From Thermodesulfobium sp. 4217-1 (GTDB lineage: Bacteria > Thermodesulfobiota > Thermodesulfobiia > Thermodesulfobiales > Thermodesulfobiaceae), in assembly GCF_039822205.1 (NCBI RefSeq), contig NZ_JBAGBW010000004.1, positions 31,530 through 95,529 of the forward strand: 64,000 nucleotides of DNA, read 5' to 3'. The position numbers and the translations under genes were made by a program. The notes beneath the pieces were generated by a model. That model did no database searches and was not told where the DNA came from. It saw only the letters and a list, made by a program, of their open reading frames with translations. Positions 26,591 to 35,896 of the stretch are shown here, one piece after another. The stretch's first letter is position 1, and every line of letters begins with the position of its first letter.

Positions 26591-28195
26591 TTGGGCTTTA
26601 GTCAGATAATGATAACTGTGGCTGTAATGATTTGTATTTTTATGTCCTCACTTGATATTAGCATCGTAAACGTAGCAATTCCTACCATTAGAGGTGCAAT
26701 AGGAGTATCTATATCAGAAGCTACATGGATTTCTACTTCCTATATGCTTGCGAATGTAATAATAATGCCAGCAATTAACTTTCTTACATCAATGTTTGGC
26801 AAAACAAGGTGCTTTTTCGCAGGGGTATTGCTTTTTGGAATCGGTTCCTTTATGTGCGGATTTGCCTGGAATCTCGAGTCAATAATAATCTTTAGAGTTT
26901 TACAGGGAATCGGAGGAGGAGCCCTAATCCCACTCTCTCAGGCGATATTAAGAGAGACCTTCCCCCCGAATGAACAAGCCAAGGCAATGAGCTTCTTTGG
27001 AATAGGCATCGTACTTGGCCCTGGCTTAGGACCTACTATCGGGGGCTGGATTACTGATAATATCAGTTGGAACTGGATCTTTTATATAAACATTCCTTTT
27101 GTAATTATAGATTTAATCTTAATTTTTATATTCATATTGAACAAATCAGAAAAATTTTCAAAGGGGATCAAGATTGACTATTTCGGGCTCATTACAATGG
27201 CATTGGGTCTTGGTGCGCTGCAAGTAATGCTTGAGAAGGGGCAAGAAAATAACTGGTTTAGTTCTCAATTTATAGTAAATCTTGCCATTGTTGCGGCAAT
27301 ATCATTGATCCTATTTGCAATTAGAGAATTTACCTGTGAAAAACCCGCAGTTAATCTAAAATTATTGAAAAATTTTGGTTTTTCCAATCCCACAGTCATT
27401 CAGGGAATATTCGGAATGGGTCTATTTGCTGGACTATTTTTGGTCCCTATTTTATTTCAGGAATCACTAGGATACAGCGCTACCGAAGCAGGGATCGCTA
27501 TGATACCCAGAAGTATTTCTATGGCTATGTTTATGCCTATTGCGGGAAAGCTTTACAATAGAACTGGACCAAAGAAAATGATAATGTTCGCTGCTGCTCT
27601 GATATCTCTTAGTTTCCTGCCTCTTAGCTTTATGAGCCTTGACACGTCAGCGTGGGATCTATTCTGGCCCCAGTTTGTTCAAGGCATCGCATTTGCATTT
27701 ATATTCGTATCGCTAAGCACCGTAGCGCTTATGGCCCTTGACAGAAAAGATATCGTTTCAGGCGCTGGGATTTTCAATCTTGTAAGAGTGCTATGCGGGA
27801 GTATAGGCACAGCTGTTTTTGCCACAGAACTTGAAAACTATCAAATTATAAATAGAGCCTACCTTACAGAGCACATTGTAACAAACAGCCCATATACCGT
27901 TCAAGGTTTTATGACAAACCCAGCAACACTGCTAAGTCCTTTTACCACATCACCAGCAATAACCAATTTTTTTGCTGGAATGAATCAAGTGCTTATGATG
28001 CAGGGAGCAAGCGCAGCAGATCTTCAAAATAAAGCGTATGCAATGCTCAGCAATTTTGTAGACAGGCAGGCATTGATAATGTCATTTAACAACGTATTTT
28101 TTACACTTTGCCTGTTGTTTTGCATTGCATTCCTTTTAAGTTTATTTATAGTAGAAAAAAAGTCATCCTGGCATAGAGATGGGGAAAGTAAGTAA
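26591..28195 (+). CDS. MFS drug exporter, DHA2 (EmrB/QacA) family
   Basis: The protein has about 534 residues and 14 predicted membrane helices. MSSLDISIVNVAIPTI in TM1 (motif D1), the TM5 antiporter motif C GIGIVLGPGLGPTIGGW, and NWIFYINIPFV are diagnostic of EmrB/QacA-type H+-coupled exporters. A GTG at 26582 lies within the ribosome-binding site AGAGGTG, so the TTG at 26591 is the better start. An EmrA-type adaptor gene is not adjacent, so it may act alone or with a distant partner. It ends 28 bases before the convergent CRISPR III-C module. Confidence 0.87.
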   Translation: MGFSQIMITVAVMICIFMSSLDISIVNVAIPTIRGAIGVSISEATWISTSYMLANVIIMPAINFLTSMFGKTRCFFAGVLLFGIGSFMCGFAWNLESIIIFRVLQGIGGGALIPLSQAILRETFPPNEQAKAMSFFGIGIVLGPGLGPTIGGWITDNISWNWIFYINIPFVIIDLILIFIFILNKSEKFSKGIKIDYFGLITMALGLGALQVMLEKGQENNWFSSQFIVNLAIVAAISLILFAIREFTCEKPAVNLKLLKNFGFSNPTVIQGIFGMGLFAGLFLVPILFQESLGYSATEAGIAMIPRSISMAMFMPIAGKLYNRTGPKKMIMFAAALISLSFLPLSFMSLDTSAWDLFWPQFVQGIAFAFIFVSLSTVALMALDRKDIVSGAGIFNLVRVLCGSIGTAVFATELENYQIINRAYLTEHIVTNSPYTVQGFMTNPATLLSPFTTSPAITNFFAGMNQVLMMQGASAADLQNKAYAMLSNFVDRQALIMSFNNVFFTLCLLFCIAFLLSLFIVEKKSSWHRDGESK

Positions 28196-28223
28196 AAGTA
28201 AATTTTCAAATTATTTAATACAA

Positions 28224-29084
28224 CTAAAAATTATTAAAAATAACTTTACCTTTCTTTAAATCTCCTAAAATATTATCTCTTTTAGTAATCTTAGTAATCT
28301 TACTTCCAACAGATAAGTAAAATTTTGCATCAGTCATCTTTGGCTTATTTTTAGTAAAATCAAACTCGCCCAGCAACTCAATTTCCCCTTCAAAGGTTAT
28401 ATCATTGCTAAAGGGTATAAAATATAAGCTATCTTTGTCTTTGGCTATTTTTACTTTATTATTTTCTATTTGGAAAACGGTATCATTACTATCTTTTAAC
28501 TCTTTTTTATTAACAAGTTCTAATTCTCCATAACCATATCTAATATCAGCTCCTACATATATTTTTAAGCCTTTTTCGATAAAGTTTTCTATACGATCAG
28601 AATCTAAGTAAATAATTCCCATCCAGTAGAGATTATCTTTAAACCCTTTTCTCTTCAGTTTTTCATAAAAATCATTTTTGGGTCGTGGAAGCAAATAATC
28701 TATTTCATGAAGACTTTTGTCCTTTGCCTTTCTGCTCACAGGCTCTACTGCAGTCTGGACAAAAGTATCTACAAAGTATAATCTAAATTCTACCTCACTA
28801 AATTCTACCTCACTAAATTCTTCCAAATAAAATTCCCCACTTTTATATGATGGTTTTAAAAAATTACTTTCATTGAAAGCTGGGAAAAAATTAGAAATTC
28901 TTTCGAAACTCTTCTGAACTTCTTCTATATTTTGAAATCCATTTTTTCTTAGATAAGAATTCACCAAAGCTCCCCACATTATTTGGCCCGATATAAAGAT
29001 ATCTGTCTCTTTTAAAACTCCCCATTTCGATGAGCCTATATGAATTGGTTGATTTTGCTTAAAAACAAGTTTATACCAGCTCAC
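28224..29084 (-). CDS. cmr3: Type III-C RAMP protein Cmr3-like (gr5)
   Basis: The protein has 286 residues. YKLVFKQNQPIHIGSSKWG is the first strand of a RAMP/ferredoxin-like fold, ISGQIMWGALVNSYLRK fits the conserved helix, and VGADIRYGYGELELV is a Gly-rich loop. Size and its place as the last gene after cmr4-cmr5 suggest the Cas5-like (gr5) subunit that holds the crRNA 5' tag. Sequence similarity to classical Cmr3 is weak, so the name rests on order. The start GTG overlaps the cmr5 stop (GTGA) with GGAGG 7 bases upstream. Residues 95-106 contain a short tandem duplication (EEFSEVEFSEVEF). Confidence 0.62.
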   Translation of the reverse strand: MSWYKLVFKQNQPIHIGSSKWGVLKETDIFISGQIMWGALVNSYLRKNGFQNIEEVQKSFERISNFFPAFNESNFLKPSYKSGEFYLEEFSEVEFSEVEFRLYFVDTFVQTAVEPVSRKAKDKSLHEIDYLLPRPKNDFYEKLKRKGFKDNLYWMGIIYLDSDRIENFIEKGLKIYVGADIRYGYGELELVNKKELKDSNDTVFQIENNKVKIAKDKDSLYFIPFSNDITFEGEIELLGEFDFTKNKPKMTDAKFYLSVGSKITKITKRDNILGDLKKGKVIFNNF

Positions 29085-29506
29085 TTCAAATCCTCCATTG
29101 CTTTTGCGTGATAGCGCGCATATATTAAAATTCTCTCAAGCACGTCTTTAAAGAAGAGAAGTTGATGCAGATCTGCCGATAGTAAAAGAAAGAACTTTTC
29201 AAAACTCTCTAAAACATCTTTTTCATTTTCACTGTTTTCTTTACATAAGAAATAGTCAGTATTTTCATTTTTTAAATTTTCCAAAATATTTTTAAAAATA
29301 TTTTTTATAATATCTTCACAAAGGATGATACGCATTAATTTTACTGTATTAGAACCAATTTTAACATTTGTGTAAATCCACCAGGCATAAGCTCCATCAG
29401 TTGCTAAAACTCCTAGCATTTTATTTATTTCACTAGCATTAATTATTTTGTTATTTACAATTTCATAACTTATCTTATTTATAGTTGCTTCAAGATTGTT
29501 TTCCAT
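29081..29506 (-). CDS. cmr5: Type III-C small subunit Cmr5-like (gr11)
   Basis: The protein has about 141 mostly helical residues, rich in Lys, Glu and Asn, with no catalytic motif. LATDGAYAWWIYTNVK near 45 and the closing LLFFKDVLERILIYARYHAKAM resemble the helix bundle of small subunits that line the target RNA in type III complexes. ATG at 29506 has GGGGGAG 6 bases upstream, and it overlaps cmr4 by 17 bases; an upstream GTG at 29521 is less likely. Position between cmr4 and cmr3 is the main basis for the name. Confidence 0.58.
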   Translation of the reverse strand: MENNLEATINKISYEIVNNKIINASEINKMLGVLATDGAYAWWIYTNVKIGSNTVKLMRIILCEDIIKNIFKNILENLKNENTDYFLCKENSENEKDVLESFEKFFLLLSADLHQLLFFKDVLERILIYARYHAKAMEDLK

Positions 29507-30656
29507 TTTGTACTCCCCCACTTTGTGCTTCAGAATTCGATTTTAAATTAGTCAAGATCTTTAGCCTTCCAAATCCTCTTGTAGTCATTCCGCCTATTCC
29601 AAGAGTTTCATAATAGTGTTTCGAATCTTCAAGAGCCTCTTTTAACTGTTCTTTTGTTGGAAGGCAATTTAACCCCCCATCTATGCCGTTAAAAACAGAT
29701 TTATCAAAAATTCTTATAGTTGAGTAAAATATTGTTCCTCTTGGAATAGCTTCTGATGTAAACAGAGCGCCTTCTTTTGCTGCTCCTGTTATTGGATCGA
29801 TAGATACAGACGTCCTAACTTCAAGGTTTGAGTTTACTATCTGAGAATACAAATTTTCAGGAACTATTACAATATCTTTATTAGAAATAATATTATTAAC
29901 ATATACTTTATTTAAATTTATACTACAACTTTCAGCAATATATGGCAAATATAGCCATCCCAGGTTTATATAGCCACTTTTCTTGTCATCATATATATTC
30001 TCAACAACAACCTTAACTTGTCCATCATTATTATCTTTATTATCTTCTTTAACATCTAACGAAAACCCTACTTCCTTTAAAATTCTCTCAGTAGTTATCC
30101 ATTTAGTTCCAGACATAGTAAATACAGGGAAAAATACAATCTGTAAATCAGAAAAGAATAACATTCCCTGCCAACTTATATCTTTTTTAGAAAATCCAAA
30201 ACCCTTGCAAACTATACAATGTCCACAATGACCCGTTTTGCCTTCCTTATTTTTAGCATCTGGTGAATTCAATAATTCTTCTTGTGAAGTATTATCCTGC
30301 CCTGCACAGGTTATTTTTGCCACAACATTGCCACTAAATTTCAAACAGTCTTCCCCCTTGCAATCATTAGAATTACTTTTTTTAGTCCAATTATTTATTT
30401 TCTCTTCTAAAGTTTTCCCCTTGCAATTTTTAATTTCATTAAATTCAGGTTGCTTACCTCTAACTTTAGTTAAAAGTTCAAGTGCCATATAATATCTCCA
30501 AGTTCCAGCTAAAGAACTGCCAGGAATTTTTGGAAGCTTAGTAATTGGGTCTCTTACTATAGTATTGTCAACTCTACCTATAGTATATCCGCCTGTACCA
30601 ATGTAAATAGGATCTGTAGCTATACTATAAACCTTGAGCTCTTCAACTTTACTCAC
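29490..30656 (-). CDS. cmr4: Type III-C backbone RAMP protein Cmr4 (gr7)
   Basis: The protein has 388 residues. YSIATDPIYIGTGGYTIGRVD, then VRDPITKLPKIPGSSLAGTWR, is the Cmr4 signature. D30 lies in the VD that corresponds to the Asp cleaving target RNA every 6 nt in type III-B complexes. The Cys-rich insertion with CKGEDC and CGHCIVC (about 107-150) could bind zinc. FFSDLQIVFFPVFT and TKWITTERIL are typical. Multiple copies form the filament along the crRNA. Start is GTG, with AGGAGG upstream inside the end of csx11 (8-base overlap). Target-RNA cleavage therefore looks possible. Confidence 0.82.
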   Translation of the reverse strand: MSKVEELKVYSIATDPIYIGTGGYTIGRVDNTIVRDPITKLPKIPGSSLAGTWRYYMALELLTKVRGKQPEFNEIKNCKGKTLEEKINNWTKKSNSNDCKGEDCLKFSGNVVAKITCAGQDNTSQEELLNSPDAKNKEGKTGHCGHCIVCKGFGFSKKDISWQGMLFFSDLQIVFFPVFTMSGTKWITTERILKEVGFSLDVKEDNKDNNDGQVKVVVENIYDDKKSGYINLGWLYLPYIAESCSINLNKVYVNNIISNKDIVIVPENLYSQIVNSNLEVRTSVSIDPITGAAKEGALFTSEAIPRGTIFYSTIRIFDKSVFNGIDGGLNCLPTKEQLKEALEDSKHYYETLGIGGMTTRGFGRLKILTNLKSNSEAQSGGVQNGKQS

Positions 30657-33600
30657 CTTTAACCTCCTTTAACATTTTGTGCCAAAAATCAAACATATCC
30701 AAAAATAGATATAGATTTTTCTTATCCTCAAATTTTTTAATCAATTCATTATGGAAATTTGCTTCATTTAATTCAAATATCTCAGAAATTCTCTTTTTCA
30801 TTACATCATTCTTATTTATTTCAAGAATATTTAAAAAAGAAGCAGCTATAAAAGAAGCATAATTTTCATTACAATCTTGAATTTTTTCATAAAGTAAACT
30901 AATTAGATTGTTTAATTTTGATGAATTTGACTTATCTTTAAAAAGTTCTTTAAATTTCTTAAATTTTCCCCAGTATATTTCTAAGTCATATGGTCTATTT
31001 GATTTTATTTCAAGTATTCTTTTTCCTTTTTCATCGTAAAAAATGTCATTTCGTCTGGTATTTGTATCCAAAAATTCGAAGTCAAAGGTATTTGGAATTA
31101 TTGATACCTCTTCTTTTTCATCAAATTTATCAATACTCTTAATAGTTTCTTGCTTCTTCTTTGATTCTAAGAAATAAAACTTAAACCCTTTGTCGGCTTC
31201 TGTTTTACTTTTATACAACGAATAATAACTTTGTGTATTGTTCAGTAATTCTTCTGTTTTCTGACATTTTAATCTTTCTTTAATTTCAGAAGATTTTACA
31301 AATACTTCTAAGTTTTTTAAATCTTTATCTTTAACATCTCTTCTAACTTTTCTAAGCGCATTAATTCCAACATATAGCGGCTTTTTATAATCCTGCACTA
31401 CTACTCCAATATGTAAAGGCAGTTTTCCGTACACAAATCTAAAATTTTCATCGTATTTTTTCATTACGATATCTATCAAATTTGGCACATATTCAGCAGG
31501 TATAATAAACTGCCAGCTTATAGGAGTCGGGTCAATTATCGACATATATGGTTGGTAATTTTCTTTATTATTATCATTCACCTTAAAAGTTCCAACACTT
31601 TCTTTAACATTAGGATATTTTTTTAACTTAAATTCTTTGTTTATTAAATCCTTATCATTAATATAAGATATTAAATAAATCTTTCTATCTATGACCCAAA
31701 AAATTGCTTCACCATCATAATACTCACCTTCCTGAAGGTTTTTGTCATTTTCTCGATAATACCTTATGCCTCTCTCGGGTGGAATACCTGCATAACTACA
31801 TATGTTTCTTTCTATATCCTCAAAAAATTCTTTAGTACTCTCCCAAATTCTTCTTAACCTTGCAGGAGAAGGATTTTTCCTGAGAAGGAATTGAAGAATA
31901 AGAATAGAAAGAAATTCTATATTCTCGTCTGAAAGACTTTGCCATTTTATTTCTGCATTATCAAAATCAATTTTATTTTTCCTAGGCTTATTTTGAACAG
32001 AATCCCAATCATCTAATTTTTCATAAATAAATTTTTCCCATTTATCACCAATAGAGCGTTCAAGTAATAAACTTTCGATAATTTTATTGTCTTTGACCTT
32101 GAGTTTACCAAGAGCTATATCTGTATAATTTTTTAGAACAGTATCTGAAACTTTTTTATCTTGATTGTTTTTATAAATATTTATAAGATTACCAATTAGC
32201 TTTTTAACATCCTCTACAAAGTTAATGTCTTTTTGCAATACCATGCTACTCAGCATATCACCATTTAACCAATCATGAAGCTCAAACTTCATTGTTACCA
32301 AAGCGACTCTCTTGTTTTTATCCTTTAATTCATCCATCCAGATAGTCTCTTTACTTGTATCTTCAAACCATTTGCTAATTCTGCCCACTGTTTTCTCTTT
32401 ATAACAAACGTTGCAAATATTTTTGTTTTCATCATCTTTTATATCTGATTCAAATACAGGCCTTTGCCTACAAATCTGACATATTCCTATTGCCCGATCA
32501 CTTCCAGATTTTTCTATAAATTTGTCTTTATCTTTTTTACTCCAATCTGTCTTTAAAAAGTTCTCCCTTGCACTTTCAAGAAGATAACATAGATTCATAA
32601 GCCCTCTGGAATTCTTAGTAAGAAAAATGGCAGGATAGAACTCATCAAGAGTTTTTTCTTTGAAAATATTTAATATTTTTTCCTTTATATCTCTTAAGTC
32701 ATTTTTTAACGTAGCTAATTTACTATTATCTTCAGAATCCTCCCCTAAATCTTCTCCAACTAAAAAATATATTCCTGTTTCATCGCGATAAATCTCATTG
32801 CCAACAGGATATTCATATTCCAGAAGATTTTTTATTTCATTGTCTATCTCTCTTGCTATGTCTCTGTACCACTGTATTTGCTGAGGCTTAAAACCTCTTT
32901 CAGCAAACCCAAGTTTATCATATTGTATTCCCAGAATACGCCATTTTATATCAGACGGATTATTTTTGTATTCTTCTACTTTTGATGGTTCCATGCACAA
33001 TTGAGCTAATACTGCCTTAAACATAGTAGCGCTCATATATGCCTGATCCCATAGAGTAACATCATTTACAGGAAAACGCGAATCGCTTAAAAGATTGGAA
33101 TACCACTCTTTAATTTCATCAAAAATAAATTCTCTTATTTCTCTCCATTCTGGATTACTGTAGTAATTGTTACATGAAAGGAAGTTATGAAGCTTATTGT
33201 AAAAGCAAACTCTTGCGTCATCAAGATTTTGTAGTTCTACATTTTTCTTAAAAGATCCAAAAGCGTTTGAAATCCATAAATTGCCTTTTAGTTGCTCTTT
33301 TGGCGATCCTTTATCTATACCAGAATTTATATTTTCGCAACCACGGAAGAAAATTTTCTTAATAAAATCTGAAGAACTTTTGTCACCTTTCATTATTTCT
33401 TTAAATTTAAGCTTTAAACTAGATATAAAATTTAGATCTATTTGCGTCGCATCTATAAAATCTTTTAGTTGTATATCAGTGTTTTTAAGTTCTCCGTCTA
33501 AAAAATTATCAACATAATCTTTGTAACTTGACCATTTATAATTTGAATTGGAGAAAAATGGTCTCCAAGGTGAAAATCCAACATGTGTTTTCCCTAAGTT

Positions 33601-33678
33601 AAATAACAATGTTCCTATCTCAGCTTTTAAAATATCATCTCTATATTTTTTTAAATTTTCCAAATTTAACTCTAACAT
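30649..33678 (-). CDS. csx11: Csx11, Cas10-like large subunit of a type III-C effector
   Basis: The protein has about 1009 residues, which fits the large, rare Csx11 family found beside Cmr-type RAMP genes. A zinc ribbon CQIC...CNVC (C403, C406, C425, C428 counted from the upstream GTG 33687) sits in the middle, as in Cas10. The N-terminal site where Cas10 carries an HD nuclease reads LLFNLGKTH, so the His-Asp pair is missing there. RVALVTMKFELHDWLNGD is a palm-like strand, but I see no GGDD cyclase motif anywhere. The protein is therefore probably structural, without cyclic oligoadenylate synthesis, as described for type III-C. ATG at 33678 has GGGGTG 6 bases upstream and overlaps cmr6. Confidence 0.75.
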   Translation of the reverse strand: MLELNLENLKKYRDDILKAEIGTLLFNLGKTHVGFSPWRPFFSNSNYKWSSYKDYVDNFLDGELKNTDIQLKDFIDATQIDLNFISSLKLKFKEIMKGDKSSSDFIKKIFFRGCENINSGIDKGSPKEQLKGNLWISNAFGSFKKNVELQNLDDARVCFYNKLHNFLSCNNYYSNPEWREIREFIFDEIKEWYSNLLSDSRFPVNDVTLWDQAYMSATMFKAVLAQLCMEPSKVEEYKNNPSDIKWRILGIQYDKLGFAERGFKPQQIQWYRDIAREIDNEIKNLLEYEYPVGNEIYRDETGIYFLVGEDLGEDSEDNSKLATLKNDLRDIKEKILNIFKEKTLDEFYPAIFLTKNSRGLMNLCYLLESARENFLKTDWSKKDKDKFIEKSGSDRAIGICQICRQRPVFESDIKDDENKNICNVCYKEKTVGRISKWFEDTSKETIWMDELKDKNKRVALVTMKFELHDWLNGDMLSSMVLQKDINFVEDVKKLIGNLINIYKNNQDKKVSDTVLKNYTDIALGKLKVKDNKIIESLLLERSIGDKWEKFIYEKLDDWDSVQNKPRKNKIDFDNAEIKWQSLSDENIEFLSILILQFLLRKNPSPARLRRIWESTKEFFEDIERNICSYAGIPPERGIRYYRENDKNLQEGEYYDGEAIFWVIDRKIYLISYINDKDLINKEFKLKKYPNVKESVGTFKVNDNNKENYQPYMSIIDPTPISWQFIIPAEYVPNLIDIVMKKYDENFRFVYGKLPLHIGVVVQDYKKPLYVGINALRKVRRDVKDKDLKNLEVFVKSSEIKERLKCQKTEELLNNTQSYYSLYKSKTEADKGFKFYFLESKKKQETIKSIDKFDEKEEVSIIPNTFDFEFLDTNTRRNDIFYDEKGKRILEIKSNRPYDLEIYWGKFKKFKELFKDKSNSSKLNNLISLLYEKIQDCNENYASFIAASFLNILEINKNDVMKKRISEIFELNEANFHNELIKKFEDKKNLYLFLDMFDFWHKMLKEVKGE

Positions 33679-34814
33679 TTTTTCCACCCCATTTTTTCAA
33701 TAGTTACAATGGACTCAACATCTCCATTAATACAATAATACTTTTCGTTATCTATTATCTCAAAAGTTCCCCAACCAAGCTTTGTCTTAGCTCCTATCCC
33801 ATTTTCCGATACCCTTTCAATTGCTGACATAAGGTTTTCTAAATCCTTTTTTGCTTCGTCTTTTATCTCATTATCTGCTTTTAAAACCGCATCAAAAGGA
33901 ACATAAATAATTTGCAAGATACCTTTTGTTTCCTTTGGAACTACTTCATAAAAAATGGGCTGAGTTCCTGCCCTTTTTCTTCTATCATGAGGATTTATAA
34001 CTTCTAAAGAAAGCTTGTCAAAATATGTAGGATAAAATATTGCCCTACCTTTATGTGTTTGAAATTCAATTGGAAGATTTTTGTTGTCTTTTTGATGTTT
34101 TTCAGATATTTTTTCACAAAGAATATTTTTAAGTTCTTCATATGATTTTTTACTCTTAATTTCGTCTATAAGATCTTTGTCTATTTTCATCCCAAGTTCA
34201 AATAACATAAATTCCAGAATCTTTTCTTTAAACTGCTCTATATCACTACTATTCTCTTTTAAATATTCTTCTATCCCTTTTATATTTTCAGAACCTGCCC
34301 CAAAAATTCTTAAGTAGCTGTTAATGATTTCTCTTTTTCCATCCAAGTTATCCTTTTCATTAATTAATTCTTTAAACGATCCTGCTAAGGCCCCTTTCCA
34401 CCCTGAACCCCTTATCATTGGAACTTTAAAAGCCTTATCCTTTAAGCAAGAATTTTGAATTATATAATATTCATCGTCATCTTTAGAAAAATAAGGCTGT
34501 TTTAGTTTAAATTCTGCCCGAATTATAAATGAATAAATGGGAAGTTTTTTTATAAATTTTTTTAAACTATTATTTTCTCTATTGTCAATAGATATAAAGT
34601 TTGAAATTTCTTTTGCAGTTTGAAATTCTTTAGTAGGTACAGGAAACTTTTTTTTACATTTAATCTTCTCACAAAACCCTTTAACTTCATCGGATTTCTT
34701 TCTTAAATCTTTAAATTTCAATTCTAAATAATATCTTGCCTCTGTCTCATTATTTATAAAAGAATTAAAATTTTCAATAGCTTCTGCAAATGCGTCATAT
34801 TTAACATTACCCAT
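33672..34814 (-). CDS. cmr6: Type III-C RAMP protein Cmr6-like (gr7)
   Basis: The protein has 380 residues. KVPMIRGSGWKGALAGSFK near 131 is the RAMP loop and helix, KGRAIFYPTYFDKLSLEVI, NPHDRRKRAGTQP and FYEVVPKETKG form a conserved core, and GIGAKTKLGWGTF near 340 is the Gly-rich C-terminal loop. In Cmr complexes, Cmr6 and Cmr1 cap the end that meets the 3' side of the crRNA. The order cmr1-cmr6-large subunit-cmr4-cmr5-cmr3 supports the name. A helical N-terminal extension of about 90 residues precedes the RAMP core. It overlaps cmr1 by 8 bases and csx11 by a few bases. Confidence 0.7.
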   Translation of the reverse strand: MGNVKYDAFAEAIENFNSFINNETEARYYLELKFKDLRKKSDEVKGFCEKIKCKKKFPVPTKEFQTAKEISNFISIDNRENNSLKKFIKKLPIYSFIIRAEFKLKQPYFSKDDDEYYIIQNSCLKDKAFKVPMIRGSGWKGALAGSFKELINEKDNLDGKREIINSYLRIFGAGSENIKGIEEYLKENSSDIEQFKEKILEFMLFELGMKIDKDLIDEIKSKKSYEELKNILCEKISEKHQKDNKNLPIEFQTHKGRAIFYPTYFDKLSLEVINPHDRRKRAGTQPIFYEVVPKETKGILQIIYVPFDAVLKADNEIKDEAKKDLENLMSAIERVSENGIGAKTKLGWGTFEIIDNEKYYCINGDVESIVTIEKMGWKKC

Positions 34815-35815
34815 TTAAATTACCCTGTCCTTCTGTAAATTTAAACAATAACTCTTTATATTTATCAAATATCTCCTTCTTTAATGGTTCGTTATAATCG
34901 AATGGATTATTAAAATTTATTAAATAAACCGAATCATTATCCCCTAGTAAATTAGATACATATATACGTGATGCTGCTTTTTGCTCCCCAAAGTTTTCTT
35001 TTCTAAGACACTTGTCTTCACTCTTCCTTAAAAAGTATTTAAAATTAAATCCCAATACCTTTTTTTGGTTGTTATATTTAACTTTTTCTATTTTGTGGAC
35101 ACGAATTATATCATTGTAGTCGCTAATATTTCTTTTATTTTCATTTTTATCACCTTCAACTTTAATATTTACTAATCCGAAGCCAAAAGAAAGTTTACCC
35201 CCAATTAAAATTGGCTTATCTTTATAAAAATCAAAAAAAATCAGATAAATATTTTTTCTGCCAATATTCAGTTGTTCTAATCAATAATTTTATATTTTTA
35301 AACAAAATTATTTCCGAATTGTTATTTTCAAAAAGATTCTTTTTAATCCAGAACTTTGTATTAACTTTAATACTATCACTACTTGGAAAGTTGAAATCTA
35401 ATTCATTAAGTCTAAGTTTTTCTTCATAAGAATCAATCTTTTTTACTTCAATTCTACTCTTCCAACCTGTAAATCCAAATAAACGAGACGGAATAGGTAA
35501 ACCTAATTCTTTTAATGATTGATCTAACATTTCATCAAAGCTTTTATCATCATTATTGTTCTTTAAGTGATTTTTTAAAATTTGATTTAACGTACGACCA
35601 ATTTTTGGGTCTTCGAGTTCACTTAAGTTATCGATGACAACATTGTCACTATTTAAATTTTCTGTTTTACCATTTTTAACAGTTTTCCAATATACTACAA
35701 ACCAAAATCTCAAACTCCCCATTAAAGATGACGGCCTGATTTCTTTTGATTCACCCCAGGCATCTCCCGTCCACACAGGAGTAATTGTCTCAAATTCTAC
35801 TTTTATCTCTTTCAT
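34807..35815 (-). pseudogene. cmr1: Type III-C RAMP protein Cmr1, frameshifted at a T8 tract
   Basis: Two frames belong to one gene. The first (35815-35231) starts MKEIKVEFETITPVWTGDAW and EIRPSSLMGSLRFWF, the Cmr1 opening, and stops right after LSDFF at a run of eight T (coding strand). Removing one T gives DFFDFYKDKPILIGGKLSFG and continues without interruption through the Gly-rich loop GKLSFGFGLVNI and KVLGFNFKYFLRK to the stop at 34807, in total about 335 residues. Cmr1 binds the distal end of target RNA duplexes. As written, the protein would be cut to 194 residues and lose its second RAMP loop. Slippage at the T8 run could restore it. The start has GGGGTGAAAA directly upstream. Confidence 0.78.
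35233..35240. repeat. A8/T8 homopolymer at the cmr1 frameshift
   Basis: Eight A on the plus strand (T8 in the gene) lie exactly where the two cmr1 frames meet. Seven would restore the frame. This could be a phase-variable tract, a site of transcriptional slippage or a sequencing error. Confidence 0.85.
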
Positions 35816-35845
35816 TTTTCACCCCACACAATCCCAGTTTTAAGT

Positions 35846-35874
35846 ATTTTATCATTTTTAGAATAATTTTTTAA
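35846..35874 (-). promoter_or_regulatory. Candidate promoter of the type III-C operon
   Basis: Read leftwards: -35 TTAAAA (35869-35874), 17 bases, and an extended -10 TGATAAAAT ending at 35846. The predicted start is about 30 bases before cmr1. The same TGnTAAAAT form is seen in the array leader. It lies in the 80 bases between array and cmr1. Confidence 0.5.
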
Positions 35875-35896
35875 CTTAGTTTTTAAAAAACTTCAT

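Noticed and set aside
28224-35815. Assignment of the RAMP module to type III-A (Csm) or III-B with an active Cas10
   Set aside because: Cmr4 and Cmr1 signatures argue against Csm, and the large subunit has no visible GGDD and looks like Csx11.
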